Assembly: GCA_036676475.1 (NCBI GenBank)
Contig: JAKFCU010000013.1
Location: forward strand, 1 to 13,624
Source: LC029 sp036676475
Lineage (GTDB): Bacteria; Bacillota; Bacilli; Aneurinibacillales; RAOX-1
Direction of reading: 5' to 3'
DNA length: 13,624 nucleotides
Shown here: positions 1-6,608 of the stretch, one piece after another
How positions within the stretch are numbered: the stretch's first letter is position 1
Layout of the letters: every line of letters starts with the position of its first letter
Made by a program: the position numbers and the translations under genes
Notes under the pieces: model-generated
What the model saw: only the letters and a program-made list of their open reading frames with translations
The model's database searches: none
What the model was told of the DNA's origin: nothing

Positions 1-162
1 CCTTCGGTTCCTTGTGGTCCTTCGGTTCCCTGTGGTCCTTCAGTTCCTTGTGGTCCTTCAGTTCCTTGTGGTCCTTCGGTTCCTTGTGGTCCTTCGGTTC
101 CCTGTGGTCCTTCAGTTCCTTGTGGTCCTTCAGTTCCTTGTGGTCCTTCGGTTCCTTGTGGT
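1..162 (-). repeat. 18-bp tandem repeat with 72-bp higher-order unit (collagen Gly-X-Y)
   Basis: Nine 18-bp units run from 1 to 162, each encoding GPQGTE. They differ only at two silent positions: the Thr codon ACC or ACT, and the first Gly codon of Gly-Thr as GGA or GGG. The pattern of variants is A-B-C-C-A-B-C-C-A, so bases 1-72 and 73-144 are identical. The array therefore expanded by duplicating a four-unit block, and the start of a third block is present. It continues past the left edge. Degenerate GXY units lie at 163-207. Confidence 0.9.
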
Positions 163-566
163 CCACCGGTTCCTTGTGGTCCAGTCGCTCCTTCCGGTCC
201 TTGAGGCCCCGCTTCAGCTCCCTGCAGTTCAGACATGAGAATACGATGAGCAGTTACCAGCTGACCAGAAACATTTTTCCCCCAGACAGAAATTTCAGTA
301 CTGTCTTCTGCTGGTCCCGATATAGTAAAGTTAAATTCAAATGCATCAAAGTCCGCAAAATAATTTCTCGTCGCAACTTCATTAGGAGAAAGGGAAACCA
401 CTTCTTGTACATACAAAGTTCTAGAACCATTTAAGAAATATCCCTGTATTAAAACGGTGGAAGAATCGTCGGTATCTTGATTATCTATTTTAATTGTTAC
501 CTGTCTAGTTGTCCTTGCACCGCCGACAGGACTATTCTCAATTGGTCCAGTTGATAAAAATGCCAA
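1..566 (-). CDS. Collagen-like repeat surface protein, N-terminal part (runs off left edge)
   Basis: Open on the minus strand from a TTG at 564-566 to the window edge, so 188 codons of the N-terminal part are visible and the C-terminus is missing. The TTG start is supported by the Shine-Dalgarno GAGGTG seven bases upstream, an in-frame TGA just before it, and no in-frame ATG until residue 111. Residues 1-115 form a compact, beta-rich domain (VTIKIDNQD, VLIQGYFLNGSRTLYV, ADFDAFEF, EISVWGKNVSGQLVTAHR) of a type I recall from N-termini of Bacillus/Paenibacillus collagen-like proteins. From residue 120 onward the sequence is uninterrupted Gly-X-Y, mostly GPQGTE. Such proteins form triple-helical filaments on spores or cells, and in BclA the repeat threonines carry O-glycans. 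Here every sextet has one Thr, so it is a plausible acceptor for the glycan enzymes encoded nearby (inference). There is no signal peptide, consistent with deposition from the mother cell. It could also be a vegetative surface protein. Confidence 0.85.
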   Translation of the reverse strand, partial: MAFLSTGPIENSPVGGARTTRQVTIKIDNQDTDDSSTVLIQGYFLNGSRTLYVQEVVSLSPNEVATRNYFADFDAFEFNFTISGPAEDSTEISVWGKNVSGQLVTAHRILMSELQGAEAGPQGPEGATGPQGTGGPQGTEGPQGTEGPQGTEGPQGTEGPQGTEGPQGTEGPQGTEGPQGTEGPQGTE

Positions 567-1051
567 TAAATTTCACCTCTCTTAAATCGGTTTAATGCTA
601 AAGCTTAAGCCCGTTTTCTAATCCCCTATCATAAAAAAATTAGTATATCAATCAATTGGTACACTGGAACATTCTATATGATAGGTGGTGAAAATCAGAA
701 AACATACCTTTTAGACAAAACAAATAATCTGTTTTTTCTATATTTCATTGATATTCACTTCATCGTTTTTGGTGTGAAAAAGGGGCCTTATCGAAGATAC
801 AAACTTAAACAATAAATTGTCAGGTTTCAACACTTCCCGCAGCCAGATCATATGAAACCCGCCCCATTATAAGACTCAACATTCATACAAACAGCAGACC
901 TCCTAAAAGGTCAGCCCAAGTCTTATTTATGTTCCTCTACTAAAATGGAGTTGGCAATTCAAATCCAAGTACCTCATTCGCCATTCAACATCATCGGGAT
1001 CATTTGGATCATTGATCAGATGGTTACGTATACTCCCTATACTCCCTTCTC
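567..1051. other. Intergenic region between rmlA-like gene and collagen-like gene
   Basis: About 485 bases, AT-rich towards the collagen gene, with no convincing coding sequence. It must hold the collagen-gene promoter unless that gene is read from rmlA. On the minus strand a CATATAGAA near 671-679 is one mismatch from the sigma-K -10 consensus, without a good -35. A small inverted repeat, GACCT-6-AGGTC, lies at 896-911. A 9-bp direct repeat (TATACTCCC twice) lies at 1030-1047, just past the rmlA stop. None of these is strong enough to call separately. Confidence 0.5.
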
Positions 1052-1780
1052 TCAACCGAAATTGCCGAGATGAATATCCTTCGCCAAATGGTTTGCTATA
1101 AACAATGAATGATGGGTACCCGCATCCGTCCACCAGCCTTGGAGAATATCATACGTCAACGAATTCCGTTCAATGTAGGCATTGTTGACATCGGTAATTT
1201 CTAACTCGCCTCGATGAGAGGGCTTAAGCTGCCTAATGATCTCAAAGACGGAGCTATCGTACATATAAATTCCAGTAACGGCATAACTGCTTTTAGGTTC
1301 AGACGGCTTTTCGGCAATCGAGATAATCTTGCCGTTTGATAGTTCCGGCACACCATACCTTTGCGGGTCTTCGACTTCTTTTATTAGAATTTTCGCTCCC
1401 TGCTCCTGTTGTATAAACTTGTTAACGTATGGCCCGATATTATCCGAAAATATATTATCACCCAGTATGACCACGATGGGTTCTCCTTTGATATACTCTT
1501 CTGCTAAACCTAAGGCTTGAGCAATTCCACCCGGTTGGTCCTGAACCTTGTAAGTAAATGCTACGCCAAATTCACCTCCGCTCCCCAACAAGTTCACGAC
1601 ATCCCCCATATATTCCCGTCCTGTTACGATGAGGATGTCAGTGATCCCAGCCTGCTTCAACTTGTGTATTGAGTAATAAATCATGGGATATTTCCCTATA
1701 GGCAGCAAGTGCTTATTCGTGACTTTGGTTAGCGGAAAAAGTCTCGATCCCGTACCACCGGCGAGGATTACACCTTTCAT
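1052..1780 (-). CDS. rfbA: Glucose-1-phosphate thymidylyltransferase (RmlA/RfbA, short form)
   Basis: Cytosolic nucleotidyltransferase that joins dTTP and glucose-1-phosphate to give dTDP-glucose, the entry to dTDP-L-rhamnose and other dTDP-deoxysugars. The 242-residue product is the short form, about the size of B. anthracis RfbA. Visible motifs are the nucleotide-binding loop LAGGTGSR (6-13), KHLLPIGKYPMI (23-34), the metal-binding GDN (107-109), RYGV (141-144), EKP (157-159), GELEITD (191-197) and GWWTDAGT (215-222). An ATG six bases upstream (1786) is also in frame, but AGGAG lies only 3 nt from it and 9 nt from the chosen ATG, and MKGVILAGG is the usual family start. No rmlB, rmlC or rmlD of the rhamnose pathway is visible, so those genes lie elsewhere or dTDP-glucose feeds another sugar. 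It stands alone on the minus strand, divergent from the DUF1796 gene. Confidence 0.9.
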   Translation of the reverse strand: MKGVILAGGTGSRLFPLTKVTNKHLLPIGKYPMIYYSIHKLKQAGITDILIVTGREYMGDVVNLLGSGGEFGVAFTYKVQDQPGGIAQALGLAEEYIKGEPIVVILGDNIFSDNIGPYVNKFIQQEQGAKILIKEVEDPQRYGVPELSNGKIISIAEKPSEPKSSYAVTGIYMYDSSVFEIIRQLKPSHRGELEITDVNNAYIERNSLTYDILQGWWTDAGTHHSLFIANHLAKDIHLGNFG

Positions 1781-2111
1781 GTTCATCAGCTCCTACAAAA
1801 TTTAGTATCAATTATTTGTATGCTGGAGAAAAAAACATGGGAAGGGGGAATGCCTGGTCAATTTTGGAAAAGCAGGGGGATAATTTGGAGGGAAAGACAA
1901 CTTGCAGCAACGAATTGCTCTTTTTTCATATGAATGCTCTTTAACGTCCGATTGTATCCTCTGAAAGCTAAAGGTTCATTTTCCCAAAAAGGATATAATT
2001 ACTTTCAGTTACAAGGAAAAAAATTACATCAAACAACTAAGCATATTGTCCAATCAAATTAATCCTTCTAATCATCTTATATAGTAAAATCATAAAAAAG
2101 GGATGATCGGA
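1781..2111. other. Divergent intergenic region (rmlA-like / DUF1796)
   Basis: About 330 AT-rich bases separate two divergent starts, so promoters in both directions are expected here. On the minus strand, CATACAAATA at about 1815-1824 loosely resembles a sporulation (sigma-E/K-like) -10, but the spacing is one base too long for CATAnnnTA. On the plus strand, TATAGT about 20 bases before the DUF1796 start could serve as a -10, without a clear -35. No coding sequence is supported. Confidence 0.4.
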
Positions 2112-2759
2112 TTGAAGTTAAAGAACATTAAAGGGCAATATGATGTAATAGTTAGCTTAGGCAGTGCCTGTGGGCCTGCAGCTCATTTAAGACGACATAA
2201 CTTAAGAAGGGTTTCCATGCCACTTGATTGGGTTGTATCCAATTCATTATCAGATGTAAACAGATTATTGAAGAACAAATTTGATGGCTTTATGGAACTG
2301 AAAAATATGCGTTTAATAGAGGGAACTCATTATTTTGTTGATGACGAAGTTGTTCAACCAGTAAAGTCATATTTTATAAAAGATATGTATTACAATATAA
2401 TTTCGGTTCATGATTTTCCTGTACTTAAAGATCAAGATTGGACTGCAACATATCCTTCTTATAAAGAAAAACTTAATATGCGTACTAACAGATTTCTTGA
2501 AATGATAAAAACCAGTCAATCAATTTTGTTTATTAGATGGGCAGCAAGGTATGATGATGTAGTTGAACTGCAATCCGTTTTGTCTGGAATGATAAAAAAT
2601 CAATTCAGCATACTTACTCTTATTCCTACAGACGGTCTACAAAATGTTTTGGAAATGGATTCGGGATTAGATAAGGTTTGTTTAGTGAAAGTTCCTAATC
2701 GTTCCGAAGATAATTGGATTTGGGATTATATATTGAACGGCATAGCATTAATTAAATGA
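2112..2759 (+). CDS. DUF1796 family putative papain-like cysteine peptidase
   Basis: A 215-residue protein with the DUF1796 signature: SLGSACGPA (15-23), in which Cys20 would be the nucleophile, then LRRHNLR and PLDW (37-40). The family is predicted to have a papain-like cysteine peptidase fold, and I know of no established substrate. Members often lie in polysaccharide or glycosyltransferase loci, as here. I chose the TTG at 2112: AAGGG at 2098-2102 is 9 nt upstream, whereas it touches the in-frame ATG at 2103. The TTG gives the family-like start MKLKNIKGQYD. It is one of only two genes on the plus strand and is more AT-rich than its neighbours (15 of 60 G/C at 2461-2520), suggesting separate acquisition. 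A strong hairpin follows. No signal peptide is seen, so it acts in the cytosol or mother cell. Confidence 0.75.
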   Translation: MKLKNIKGQYDVIVSLGSACGPAAHLRRHNLRRVSMPLDWVVSNSLSDVNRLLKNKFDGFMELKNMRLIEGTHYFVDDEVVQPVKSYFIKDMYYNIISVHDFPVLKDQDWTATYPSYKEKLNMRTNRFLEMIKTSQSILFIRWAARYDDVVELQSVLSGMIKNQFSILTLIPTDGLQNVLEMDSGLDKVCLVKVPNRSEDNWIWDYILNGIALIK

Positions 2760-2841
2760 TAGATATGTCATATTCATCACTTTATGTAATAACTGGAAAC
2801 CTAGCCAGGAATGATGAACAATTCCGATTAAAATCAATTAG

Positions 2842-2901
2842 ATGCTGAATAACAAACGAGCCTTAGAAGTGCTATTCCAGAAACTCGCTGTTATTCAGCA
2901 T
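2842..2901 (+). terminator. Rho-independent terminator, probably bidirectional
   Basis: Left arm 2842-2860 (ATGCTGAATAACAAACGAG) pairs with right arm 2884-2901 with only a small bulge, around a loop of about 23 nt. A T-rich run (TTTTTCATTTT) follows on the plus strand. It sits between convergent genes and can end the DUF1796 transcript. The minus side, ending in TTGATTTT, could also stop the GT2-GT4 transcript. Confidence 0.8.
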
Positions 2902-2990
2902 TTTTCATTTTAAAAAAGTTGGACTTTCCTATTTCCCCCTCACTCAACCTGCGTACTTTCCTACTTCTATTGCAGTTATAAACCAATCAT

Positions 2991-4043
2991 TCAATTTTGT
3001 ATGATCGTTTTTATGGCTTGTTCGAAAATGATCACGCTTCTCTCCCAAGTCCATTTTGCTGCCTCTTTTTCTCCCGACTGGGCCAATCGACTTCTCAAGG
3101 ACTTATCCTGGATCAAACGAAGGATATCATCGCCGAGCCGATTTTCAAACCGATAAGACATAAGCGAATTTTCACCATGCCGGCAATAATCCAGATTCCC
3201 GCCGTTATAAGTAGTTACCAAAGCCGCACCGCACTTCATCGCTTCTAAGCCGGGAATTGAAGCGGAATCGTAGATGGAGGAATTGACGAAAATATCCGTG
3301 TGATTATAGTGATAACATAATTCTTCATCGTTAGCGGGGGTAAAAAATCTGTATTTATTAGTCGCCTTCAGACTTTGAAGAGTTGGTGAATCATAGAATT
3401 CATCTGGAGGAGAGATCAAATTGATGATCGCATCGGGATGTTTCGTTTTTACTCTTTCCATTTGGCTGATCAGGTAATCCTGCTCACGGTGCCAAGAGAA
3501 GCCGCCTTCCGGCTTACGGACAATCGCTGAAATTTGTAAAGGAGAATTCGCATTGCGTTTGTGCAAGTTTTTGAATGCAGAGCTAATGCCGACAGGTACT
3601 ATATGTCCTTTTATGCCATGATTCAAGTAAATAAGCTGCTGCTGGATCTGTGATAGCACAATCAGATTCTGTGTGAGGTAGTAGGTGGGAAAAGAAACAT
3701 GGTTATCCGGAAGAAAGGTTGGTTCATAACATAAGCTAAGTCGAACATGCAGACCTTTTCCGTGTTGGCTGGCTGCATGCACAGAGGGCACTGTCAGATA
3801 ATAATTAGAGATAATGACATCGCTCTTGGGGTAATTACTCGTTAAGAACGGGGTTAACCTTCCGTCTTCCACTGCGTAATTGGTGCGGACCAGTCTGGCG
3901 TTGATTGGATAATCTACTTTTCCTTGCGCAGGCATCAAGACTGTCACATCATGTCCCCTTTGAACGAGACCGTTTATGATTTCAGCAAGCATGCGCTGGG
4001 CTCCCCCTCGGCAAAGCGTAAGGATCGGAAAGGTAACCTTCAT
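2991..4043 (-). CDS. Glycosyltransferase family 4 (GT-B fold)
   Basis: A retaining GT-B glycosyltransferase of 350 residues that would transfer a sugar from a nucleotide-sugar donor; donor and acceptor cannot be read from sequence. The N-terminal half has the usual glycine loop CRGGAQRML (11-19) and RGHDVTVLMP (29-38). The C-terminal half carries the GT4 donor-site region SASIPGLEAMKCGAALVTT (260-278) and then NGGNLDYCRHGEN (280-292). The start is an ATG, with AGGAG inside the last codons of the upstream GT2 gene. The two genes are separated by 3 bp, so they are cotranscribed and probably translationally coupled. No transmembrane segment is apparent; it is likely a peripheral cytosolic enzyme. 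Its composition is somewhat richer in GC than the operon at 5731-10415. Confidence 0.88.
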   Translation of the reverse strand: MKVTFPILTLCRGGAQRMLAEIINGLVQRGHDVTVLMPAQGKVDYPINARLVRTNYAVEDGRLTPFLTSNYPKSDVIISNYYLTVPSVHAASQHGKGLHVRLSLCYEPTFLPDNHVSFPTYYLTQNLIVLSQIQQQLIYLNHGIKGHIVPVGISSAFKNLHKRNANSPLQISAIVRKPEGGFSWHREQDYLISQMERVKTKHPDAIINLISPPDEFYDSPTLQSLKATNKYRFFTPANDEELCYHYNHTDIFVNSSIYDSASIPGLEAMKCGAALVTTYNGGNLDYCRHGENSLMSYRFENRLGDDILRLIQDKSLRSRLAQSGEKEAAKWTWERSVIIFEQAIKTIIQN

Positions 4044-4046
4044 TAT

Positions 4047-4763
4047 CTATAACTCCTTTCGAATCAATTCTTCCAGTTTCTTATCATGTTTCCTCTGAAC
4101 CATGAGGATCTCTTGAGGAATTACTTTTTCATGTTTTTTCGATCCCATCTCCAAATGAACGCGGTATTTTACAAGTGGTTCATGCAAATAATGAAAATCA
4201 TAGTGAGGTAAAATGCGAAGCCATAAATCATAATCATGCGTATAAGGAAGCGAGGGATCAAAAAGCCCTACCTCTTTAAAGAGCTTCATCTTGAGCATCA
4301 CGGTACAGCCATTGATAATACATCCTTTGCGCATAGTTTCCAGGAACTGGATCCTCGTCGGAAAACCGATGCCTGCAGGGCCGCTGATTACCCTATTATC
4401 GGTATCGATCAGGACGTAATTCCCGTAGCTGATATCCGCTGCTCTCTCCTTCATAAAAGCCAACTGTCTTTCTACCTTAACCTTGTCATATAGGTCATCA
4501 GAGCTCAACCAAGTAAAATATTCCCCAGTTGCATGCTGAATCCCCATATTCAATGCGCTAGCCGTCCCCCCGTTCCCTTTTTTGATATAGCGGATCCTAC
4601 TAAGAAAAGGACCAATTTTCCCGCTATATTTCGTCGATCCATCGTCAACGACAATCACTTCGAAATTGGGATAGCTTTGGGATAAAGCACTTTCAATAGC
4701 CTGGTCCACATAAGGACAGTTATAAAAGGGTATCACTATGGAAACTTTGGGATACTCAACCAC
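4047..4763 (-). CDS. Glycosyltransferase family 2 (GT-A fold)
   Basis: An inverting GT-A glycosyltransferase of 238 residues. It shows VSIVIPFYNC (7-16), the nucleotide-binding VVDDGS (38-43), the metal-binding DXD-type SSDD (87-90), the acceptor-side GCTVMLK (152-158) and HDYDLWLR (176-183), where many relatives have ED as catalytic base. The C-terminus is hydrophilic with no membrane segments, so it is a soluble rather than a processive enzyme. It starts at GTG (4761-4763), 9 nt after GGAGG. A CATACGAATA lies just upstream of that site but overlaps it too closely to be a convincing promoter. It leads a two-gene unit with the downstream GT4. The sugar specificity is unknown. Confidence 0.88.
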   Translation of the reverse strand: MVEYPKVSIVIPFYNCPYVDQAIESALSQSYPNFEVIVVDDGSTKYSGKIGPFLSRIRYIKKGNGGTASALNMGIQHATGEYFTWLSSDDLYDKVKVERQLAFMKERAADISYGNYVLIDTDNRVISGPAGIGFPTRIQFLETMRKGCIINGCTVMLKMKLFKEVGLFDPSLPYTHDYDLWLRILPHYDFHYLHEPLVKYRVHLEMGSKKHEKVIPQEILMVQRKHDKKLEELIRKEL

Positions 4764-4939
4764 TCTGCTGATCCTCCTATTCGTATGATACGTTTAGACG
4801 AAGCAGTTAAAATTTAATTCCAAATATTCAGCTCCTTACAGCATATTCATCTTCTTATGGAACGGTATAGACATAGACCTTATTTTTACAAAACTACCTA
4901 GTATTTTGATTTTTTACCGGTTAGATCAGATAAAAAAGC

Positions 4940-4963
4940 CTCGTGATCATTGAAGATCACGAG
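4940..4963 (-). terminator. Rho-independent terminator after the exosporium-like gene
   Basis: Perfect 9-bp stem CTCGTGATC / GATCACGAG around a 6-nt loop. On the minus strand it is followed by GGCTTTTTTATC, a good U-tract. It lies about 100 bases downstream of the stop of the gene at 5060-5473 and insulates the GT2-GT4 pair from it. Confidence 0.85.
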
Positions 4964-5059
4964 ACCATGTGAATCCTTGTAGTTCATTTTTGGCTTGTAT
5001 TTCAAGGAGTTATCATTTTTTAGTTCAGACTCTTCTACCAAATCCAAATTTACATCTCT

Positions 5060-5473
5060 TTAAACGGCCGGCCCGTAGGATGTTCCTGAAAAGGTGATAG
5101 GGCCAACGGCTGAAGCTTGATTAAGCCCAAAATTTAGGACCTCTGCCGTTACCCTATAAGAGTGATACCCTACTGGCGGGTTATCGTCTACGATTTGAAA
5201 AGTAGCATTCCTAATCTCATTGATGGCTACAGTCTCTATTCGAACAGTACCAATAATCCCTGTATTTCGGAAAACTCTGATTAAAATTTCAGGATTACCT
5301 AGGGTTGACTCGATTTCTATCGTAGCAATTAATAAAACATCCGAATTCGTTTGATTAACAGCCAGACCAAATGCTGCAAGCGTTATACTTGAGGGCGATG
5401 CTGGAATAGGCCTATTGATGCTTTGACTGAAGTTAGTGGGTACACTTGCATTAAAGTCTTGAACTACTCTCAT
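5060..5473 (-). CDS. Exosporium protein C-like spore surface protein
   Basis: A small 137-residue, beta-rich protein without signal peptide or membrane segment. Its layout resembles proteins I recall annotated as exosporium protein C: a short N-terminal strand (MRVVQDFNASVP), a hydrophobic core with VLLIATIEIES and EILIRVFRNTGIIG, and a closing GYHSYRVTAEV followed by VGPITFSGTSYGP. The last motif is the most characteristic. It would be a structural protein laid down by the mother cell on the spore surface. The start is an ATG with a GGGGGA-type Shine-Dalgarno seven bases before it. Monocistronic: hairpins lie on both sides (5681-5718 upstream, 4940-4963 downstream), and a CATAGAATA box lies about 30 bases upstream. 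The assignment rests on remembered family resemblance, so the name is tentative, but a spore structural role fits the promoter-like box. Confidence 0.6.
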   Translation of the reverse strand: MRVVQDFNASVPTNFSQSINRPIPASPSSITLAAFGLAVNQTNSDVLLIATIEIESTLGNPEILIRVFRNTGIIGTVRIETVAINEIRNATFQIVDDNPPVGYHSYRVTAEVLNFGLNQASAVGPITFSGTSYGPAV

Positions 5474-5503
5474 TGTTATTCCCCCTTATTGTGAAAGATA
5501 ATC

Positions 5504-5512
5504 TATTCTATG
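5504..5512 (-). promoter_or_regulatory. Possible sigma-K-type -10 element
   Basis: The minus strand reads CATAGAATA, an exact match to CATAnnnTA, about 31 bases before the exosporium-like start codon. It would give a leader of roughly 20 bases. No good AC-containing -35 is visible at the expected distance, and the motif is short enough to occur by chance. Confidence 0.35.
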
Positions 5513-5680
5513 AAATACGTTATCTTTCTGCTTGGACAAATCTACCATTTCACTAAAATTAGATGAATTTCATAAAACTACTTATCCTATTCTTCATTCC
5601 ATATTTTGAGAGTTTTCTGATGCTTTCCTAGTAGAAAACTCAAAACTCTAGAAACTATCCACTTTCGTTCAAGAAAATAA

Positions 5681-5718
5681 AAAAGATAGCCTTTATCTCA
5701 CATTAGGGGCTATCTTTT
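5681..5718 (-). terminator. Rho-independent terminator at the end of the sugar-nucleotide/sulfotransferase operon
   Basis: An 11-bp perfect stem (AAAAGATAGCC at 5681-5691 with GGCTATCTTTT at 5708-5718) and a 16-nt loop. On the minus strand the stem runs into TTTTTTATTTTC. It starts 13 bases beyond the sulfotransferase stop, marking the end of the five-gene operon. Confidence 0.85.
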
Positions 5719-5730
5719 CTGTATAAACCT

Positions 5731-6519
5731 TTACCATTTGTCATCTTTTTCGTATCCAAAATCAATTAACAAACTTCCTGCGACTGCCTTGAATTTCCCT
5801 TTTATTTCCTCATTGAATTCTGCTCGCCATGATCCGATATTTCCTTTTCGAAATGTATTGGATTGACTGGGATTAATGCTAGCTTCCATTAAATCTACCA
5901 TTTTTTCAATTGACACGGGCGGTGTCATCCCTTCCCACAGGTAACGCGCGATTCTCATGATCGTTCCTCTTCGGCTTTCTTTAGACATCATTAGATCCTC
6001 AAATGAAATAGATAATGTATTCGGATCCATTTTCCAATTATAAAATGGGCGGTTCCAGGCATCAAAATTCGGCCATTTAGCTTTTACCCCTTGAATCAGT
6101 GTCACCATACGTTCGTTCTGACTGGTTATGCGTTTGTTGAAATCATCATAAAGCGGATGTTCGGGCCACTTATCCGAAATGAAATAAGACAGCGAAACTA
6201 AAACATCTCGAGGATCACGGTAGATAAAAATATGTTTTAATTTTAATCGTTTCAGCATGTAGGCGTATCTATCAGAATAAAACATATGGCCTAGTCCAAA
6301 TTCATTCGGTTGCAGATGAGCCAATCGGTAGAAATGATCTTTATAAATATTAATATCCTGAACAGGATGATCTACAAAGAATTTTTTCTCTGCATTTCTA
6401 ATATCATTGGTCACATTGGGCATGCCATTCAGTATTTGATGCAGGAGATGTGTGCCGCTTTTAGGAACCGAAGACATTAAAAAAGGTGGCAATGGAACAA
6501 GTTTATCCTTCGGATACAT
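5731..6519 (-). CDS. PAPS-dependent sulfotransferase
   Basis: Predicted to transfer a sulfo group from PAPS to a hydroxyl or amine of an acceptor, probably a sugar given the neighbours. All three core elements of the sulfotransferase family (PF00685) are present in the 262-residue protein: the 5'-phosphosulfate loop SVPKSGTHLL (17-26), the 3'-phosphate site IYRDPRDVLVS (99-109), and FRKGNIGSW (223-231), the RKGxxGxW-type PAPS clamp. SFED (172-175) is also typical. An ATG at 6534 is in frame, but its own codons contain GGAGGG, an ideal Shine-Dalgarno 7 nt before the ATG at 6517-6519, so I use the latter. It is the last gene of the operon, 89 bases after the SDR gene. No signal peptide, so it acts in the cytosol where PAPS is available. 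The acceptor is not known. Such enzymes are uncommon in spore-formers. Confidence 0.9.
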   Translation of the reverse strand: MYPKDKLVPLPPFLMSSVPKSGTHLLHQILNGMPNVTNDIRNAEKKFFVDHPVQDINIYKDHFYRLAHLQPNEFGLGHMFYSDRYAYMLKRLKLKHIFIYRDPRDVLVSLSYFISDKWPEHPLYDDFNKRITSQNERMVTLIQGVKAKWPNFDAWNRPFYNWKMDPNTLSISFEDLMMSKESRRGTIMRIARYLWEGMTPPVSIEKMVDLMEASINPSQSNTFRKGNIGSWRAEFNEEIKGKFKAVAGSLLIDFGYEKDDKW

Positions 6520-6608
6520 TTTGAATCCCTCCATTCATTTGCATTATCTCAACAGAATCGACACACCATGTAGGGATTTGAGGCTTCAATTCTCATTGAT
6601 GTTCGAAA

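Noticed and set aside
1..162. CRISPR-like short direct repeats
   Set aside because: Units are contiguous 18-mers with no spacers and stay in frame as Gly-X-Y, so it is a coding tandem repeat.
12..434. Plus-strand open frames of 140 and 74 residues through the left-edge repeat
   Set aside because: They are low-complexity readings (LWSFGS, LVVLRF) of the antisense of the collagen repeat, without ribosome sites. The minus-strand Gly-X-Y frame with its folded N-terminal domain explains the sequence.
927..1133. Minus-strand frame of 68 residues overlapping the end of rmlA
   Set aside because: It begins inside rmlA in another frame and has no good ribosome site. RmlA is already full length, so this is not its frameshifted tail. 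The part past 1052 (NDPNDPDD) is compositionally simple.
5610..5641. GAGTTTTCT / AGAAAACTC inverted repeat as a terminator or operator
   Set aside because: Only 9 bp, AT-rich, with a 14-base loop and no T-tract. It lies next to a much better terminator at 5681-5718, so no function can be claimed.
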